Assembly: GCA_026692825.1 (NCBI GenBank)
Contig: JAPLOC010000212.1
Location: forward strand, 877 to 13,126
Length of the DNA stretch: 12,250 nt
Source: Planctomycetota bacterium
GTDB taxonomy: Bacteria > Planctomycetota > Planctomycetia > Planctomycetales > Planctomycetaceae
Direction of reading: 5' to 3'
In this document: positions 8,136 through 12,250 of the stretch, piece by piece
Position numbering within the stretch: position 1 is the stretch's first letter
How the letters are laid out: every line of letters begins with the position of its first letter
The notes under the pieces: model-generated
Told to the model about the DNA's origin: nothing
The model's input: the letters and a program-made list of their open reading frames with translations, nothing else
The model's database searches: none
Translations under genes and position numbers: made by a program

Positions 8136-8993
8136 TTAATACCCGTAGTTGTAATTGATGCTGTTGATCCGCTTGACCGGGGTCCAGCGGGGAGTGTGGG
8201 AGTAGTAGAAGCCAGACTGCGTCGTGTCAGTCTGCTGGTAGACCGTCGGCGGTCCACCGGGCAGACGTCCACCCGACTGGGTGAAGAACTGCTGCGGGTA
8301 ATACTGTGTGTAGGTATTCCCGACTTGAACCAGCCGGCTGGAGGGCATTCCCCAGCCGTATTGGTACTGGTACTTCACAACGGGGGGCAGCGGTACCGTG
8401 ACCGGAACATTGTATCCGGTGGCCGAATAGACTTCGGAGTCACGGGGGTCGGCGTAGTAGCCTTCCACCGGGCGGTAGCATTTTCCACCCAGGCATTTGC
8501 CATTTCCGCAGCGGCCATCGCGGCAGCCGTTGCCGTCGCAATCACCGTTGTTGCAGTCGCCATGGCCGCCATGTCCATTTCGGCCATGCCAGCCCCGGCA
8601 CTGATCACACCAGTAGGTGCCGTTCGAGCCATTGCCAGCACCAGCGTTTCCGCCACGACCCAGGTAGGCCGCGTGGGTGAACAGGCCGTTGACGTAGGCA
8701 CCGTTGCCAACCCCGCCGTTTCGGCCATCGCCCATCCCGGCACCGTTTCCGTAGGCGTAACGCCCGCCATGTCGGCAACCGGAAAGTCCGTGGCTGCGGC
8801 AATAGTCGCACGCGCCACCGCCGATTCCTTGCGATCCGCTATTGGCGTAGCCCTGGCGATTGGCCGCTCCGTTGTCGGATCGACATTCGACGAGTTGCAC
8901 GTCGCCGGCCCGCGTCGCGGAAGCGCCGCCAACCGAGATGAACAGGCTGATCGCCAGCGCCGCCTGTCCTATGTTCCACGAAGTTTTCTTCAT
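8136..8993 (-). CDS. Secreted Gly/Asn/Cys-rich protein with a five-residue Cys repeat
   Basis: This 285-residue protein of unknown function is probably exported. MKKTSWNIGQAALAISLFIS forms a signal peptide, with likely cleavage after ASA or TRA at residues 26-29. The mature part is Gly/Asn-rich to about residue 146 and holds two CxxC pairs, C62-DY-C65 and C129-DQ-C132. Residues 147-172 then place Cys exactly every fifth residue (147, 152, 157, 162, 167, 172) with Gly, Asp and Asn between. The C-terminal third is Tyr/Gln/Pro-rich (KYQYQYGWG, TQYYPQQFF, INYNYGY). Twelve Cys in total suggests metal binding or disulfide cross-linking in the envelope. The start at 8993 is supported by AGGA (9002-9005) 8 bases upstream; longer readings to 9116 run into the preceding gene. 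It lies 28 bases after that gene and is probably co-transcribed. No paralogue or family was recognised with certainty. Confidence 0.82.
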   Translation of the reverse strand: MKKTSWNIGQAALAISLFISVGGASATRAGDVQLVECRSDNGAANRQGYANSGSQGIGGGACDYCRSHGLSGCRHGGRYAYGNGAGMGDGRNGGVGNGAYVNGLFTHAAYLGRGGNAGAGNGSNGTYWCDQCRGWHGRNGHGGHGDCNNGDCDGNGCRDGRCGNGKCLGGKCYRPVEGYYADPRDSEVYSATGYNVPVTVPLPPVVKYQYQYGWGMPSSRLVQVGNTYTQYYPQQFFTQSGGRLPGGPPTVYQQTDTTQSGFYYSHTPRWTPVKRINSINYNYGY

Positions 8994-9021
8994 CGTTCTC
9001 ATCCTGAGAGGAGGGGCCGGG

Positions 9022-9456
9022 TTATTTGTGCGTCCAACCCGAGTTGGCGTACCACGTATGGCTTTGGTTGTTGTGGAAGTGGTGAGGCGGGGACATGTAG
9101 GGAAGTCCCGCGCCAAACTTGTAGTGGCTGTGGTATTTCACGCGCACTTCGGTGCCAATCAGGTGCGGCTTCGGGAAGAACGGCAGGCACGAAAGCCCGT
9201 GGGTGTTCTTGTAGTAGTACGGGGGATACATCGCCCGGTAGGAATGGGCGTAGGTCATTTCCTGCGGGCTGAACGCGGGGTTGGTGATCATCGTCCAGCC
9301 AACTTCCGCGGGAATGTCCGGCCGGGGGCACGGGTTGAGCGCGCCGCTCACAGGTGGCCGAGCCACGGGAGTGAGATCCTGGGCGCTGGCCGGTCGGATC
9401 CCCGCCGACGAGAGTACGAAACAGGCGGCGACCGCCGACAACATCAGACGTTTCAT
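9022..9456 (-). CDS. Small secreted His/Tyr-rich protein
   Basis: This 144-residue protein has a clear Sec signal peptide: MKR, hydrophobic core LMLSAVAACFVLSSAG, and likely cleavage at ASA|QDL after residue 25. The mature protein of about 119 residues has a Pro-rich start, a central aromatic patch (YAHSYRAMYPPYYYKNTHG) and a His-rich tail (KYHSHY, PPHHFHNN, SHTWY). It carries ten His and two Cys (43 and 90), which suggests a metal-binding or structural envelope role, but no family was recognised. The ATG at 9456 has an excellent AAGGAG (9463-9468) 6 bases upstream. It is the first gene of a pair with the Gly/Cys-rich protein, whose start follows after 28 bases. It is divergent from the topoisomerase gene. 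Confidence 0.85.
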   Translation of the reverse strand: MKRLMLSAVAACFVLSSAGIRPASAQDLTPVARPPVSGALNPCPRPDIPAEVGWTMITNPAFSPQEMTYAHSYRAMYPPYYYKNTHGLSCLPFFPKPHLIGTEVRVKYHSHYKFGAGLPYMSPPHHFHNNQSHTWYANSGWTHK

Positions 9457-9730
9457 GAGAGTCTCCTTCCGTGGATGCCCGCGGCCGCTGCCGCTGGGGC
9501 GGGGCCACTATGGATTCCTTCGCCAGCGACGCGATGTGCCGGCCTGCATCAAGATTCGACCTGAAACCATGGCGACGATCACTCATCAGGGGACTGGAAT
9601 GCCCGGGAGTCGCGATTTTCCGAAGGGTCGGTCGGCAAAGGCGTTACGAACGGACCGCCGACGGTCGCAGGCGGTTGAATCGGCATCGTCGGAGAATTTC
9701 CGCCCGTCAGGAGGGACGAACGTAGCGATT
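9457..9730. other. Divergent intergenic region between secreted-protein genes and topoisomerase
   Basis: These 274 bases must contain both leftward and rightward promoters; I could not identify credible -35/-10 pairs. On the plus side AGGAGG (9709-9714) is the best ribosome site but lies 16 bases before ATG 9731. A second candidate, AGGGGA (9588-9593), lies 5 bases before an in-frame ATG at 9599, which would add 44 residues to the topoisomerase. Confidence 0.5.
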
Positions 9731-11563
<1,833 letters not shown>

Positions 11564-12096
11564 CCACCGACGCACGGTTCACACCAGCCGACGCGCCAGT
11601 GAAAGACCAGGAGCAGCCCGGTCCCTACTTGTTGGTCGCGACCGCACGGGGGCAGGTGTTGCGGGTGCCGTTGTCACCGTTCCGGCCGACGTCGACGAAA
11701 GCGGGACGCAAGTTTTGCCGGCTACATCCGGGGGACAAGGTGGTGTGCGTCGAACTGGTGCGGGAGGCGACGTCAATGTTCCTGGCCTCCGCCGACGCCC
11801 GCATTCTGCATTTCGCGATTGACGAAGTGCCGGTGTTGTCGGGAGCGGGGAAGGGAGTGCGGGGCATCAAGATCGCCGACGACGATGTGGTGATCGGTGC
11901 CGCACTGCTGGCACGTCCCAGCGACTGCCTGCGGGTGATTACGACTGGCGACAAAGAGATGACGTTCGGCCAGCAGAAGTATGAACTGACGGCCCGGGGC
12001 GGAAAGGGGATTCGCACGGTGCAGCGGTCGGGGTTTGTGAAAGTGCTGCGACCGCCGATTGAACTGGTGGACTGGGCGACGCTGGAAGGAAAATAG

Positions 12097-12250
12097 CCCT
12101 GCGCGGCGGCCCAGCGAACGGAAACAGGATGAAGTGGCTGTTCGTCTTCGCCTGTCGCGTCGCCCGGAAAATTCCCCGTGATCGCGCGGCTGTGTGGGAA
12201 GGTGCCCTCCCGATTTCAGGCCTCGCTCTTCGCCGATTGACTTCGCGCTG
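12097..12250. other. Tail of the window, no firm gene
   Basis: After the topoisomerase stop there is an ATG at 12129 (MKWLFVFACRVARKIPRDR) whose frame stays open to the end, about 40 codons. Its only ribosome signal is a weak CGGA 6 bases upstream, and its composition is not clearly coding. It could be the start of a gene or non-coding DNA. GGGAAGG (12196-12202) and CCCTCCC (12205-12211) form an imperfect short inverted repeat. Confidence 0.3.

Noticed and set aside
8994..9116. Upstream extension of the Gly/Cys-rich gene
   Set aside because: It would overlap the preceding gene and bury the signal peptide. The ATG at 8993 has its own Shine-Dalgarno and begins a textbook signal sequence.
9281..9598. 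Longer N-terminus of the topoisomerase gene
   Set aside because: It overlaps the start region of a well-supported minus-strand gene and encodes low-complexity residues not expected in the family.

Overview
The window is GC-rich chromosomal DNA, most likely from a member of the Planctomycetota. No rRNA or other direct phylogenetic marker is present, so this rests on protein style: a secreted PQQ-type propeller whose mature part opens with a DWPQ..GPNRTG motif; a membrane protein combining a VWA domain with a GATase-like domain; a YbeY with an HDYPTDVISFDL core; a topoisomerase A subunit of the GYGEP-containing type; and two secreted Tyr/Gly/His-rich proteins. I see no phage, IS, plasmid, CRISPR, tRNA or rRNA signature.

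Layout. (1) Positions 1-98, minus strand: the first 32 codons of an unidentified gene running out of the window. (2) Positions 372-4515, minus strand: a tight three-gene operon, PQQ-propeller protein, then ybeY, then the VWA/GATase-like membrane protein. Both junctions are 4-base ATGA overlaps, so translation is probably coupled. (3) Positions 4689-5828, plus strand: ispG, the seventh enzyme of the MEP isoprenoid pathway, divergent from the operon. (4) Positions 6117-7644, plus strand: a gene of unknown function whose C-terminus resembles DUF2325. It is split into two overlapping frames and is followed by a very strong intrinsic terminator. (5) Positions 7645-8135: a 491-base convergent intergenic region with two terminators facing each other and a third, unexplained imperfect hairpin. 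(6) Positions 8136-9456, minus strand: a two-gene unit for small secreted proteins, one His/Tyr-rich and one Gly/Cys-rich with an exact five-residue Cys repeat. (7) Positions 9731-12096, plus strand: a type IIA topoisomerase A subunit, interrupted near 11337 by what looks like a short deletion that changes the frame. (8) Positions 12097-12250: nothing firm.

How the genes relate. ispG, ybeY and the topoisomerase are housekeeping genes with no obvious link to each other. The operon puts a ribosome-maturation RNase between two envelope proteins; phoH, the usual ybeY neighbour, is not in the window. The two small secreted proteins look co-transcribed and may act together in the envelope.

The points most worth checking are the two independent frame breaks in 12 kb, one in a normally essential gene; the YbeY whose third metal ligand is Asp instead of His; and the Cys-pentad secreted protein. 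I found no convincing new multi-gene defence or mobile system.
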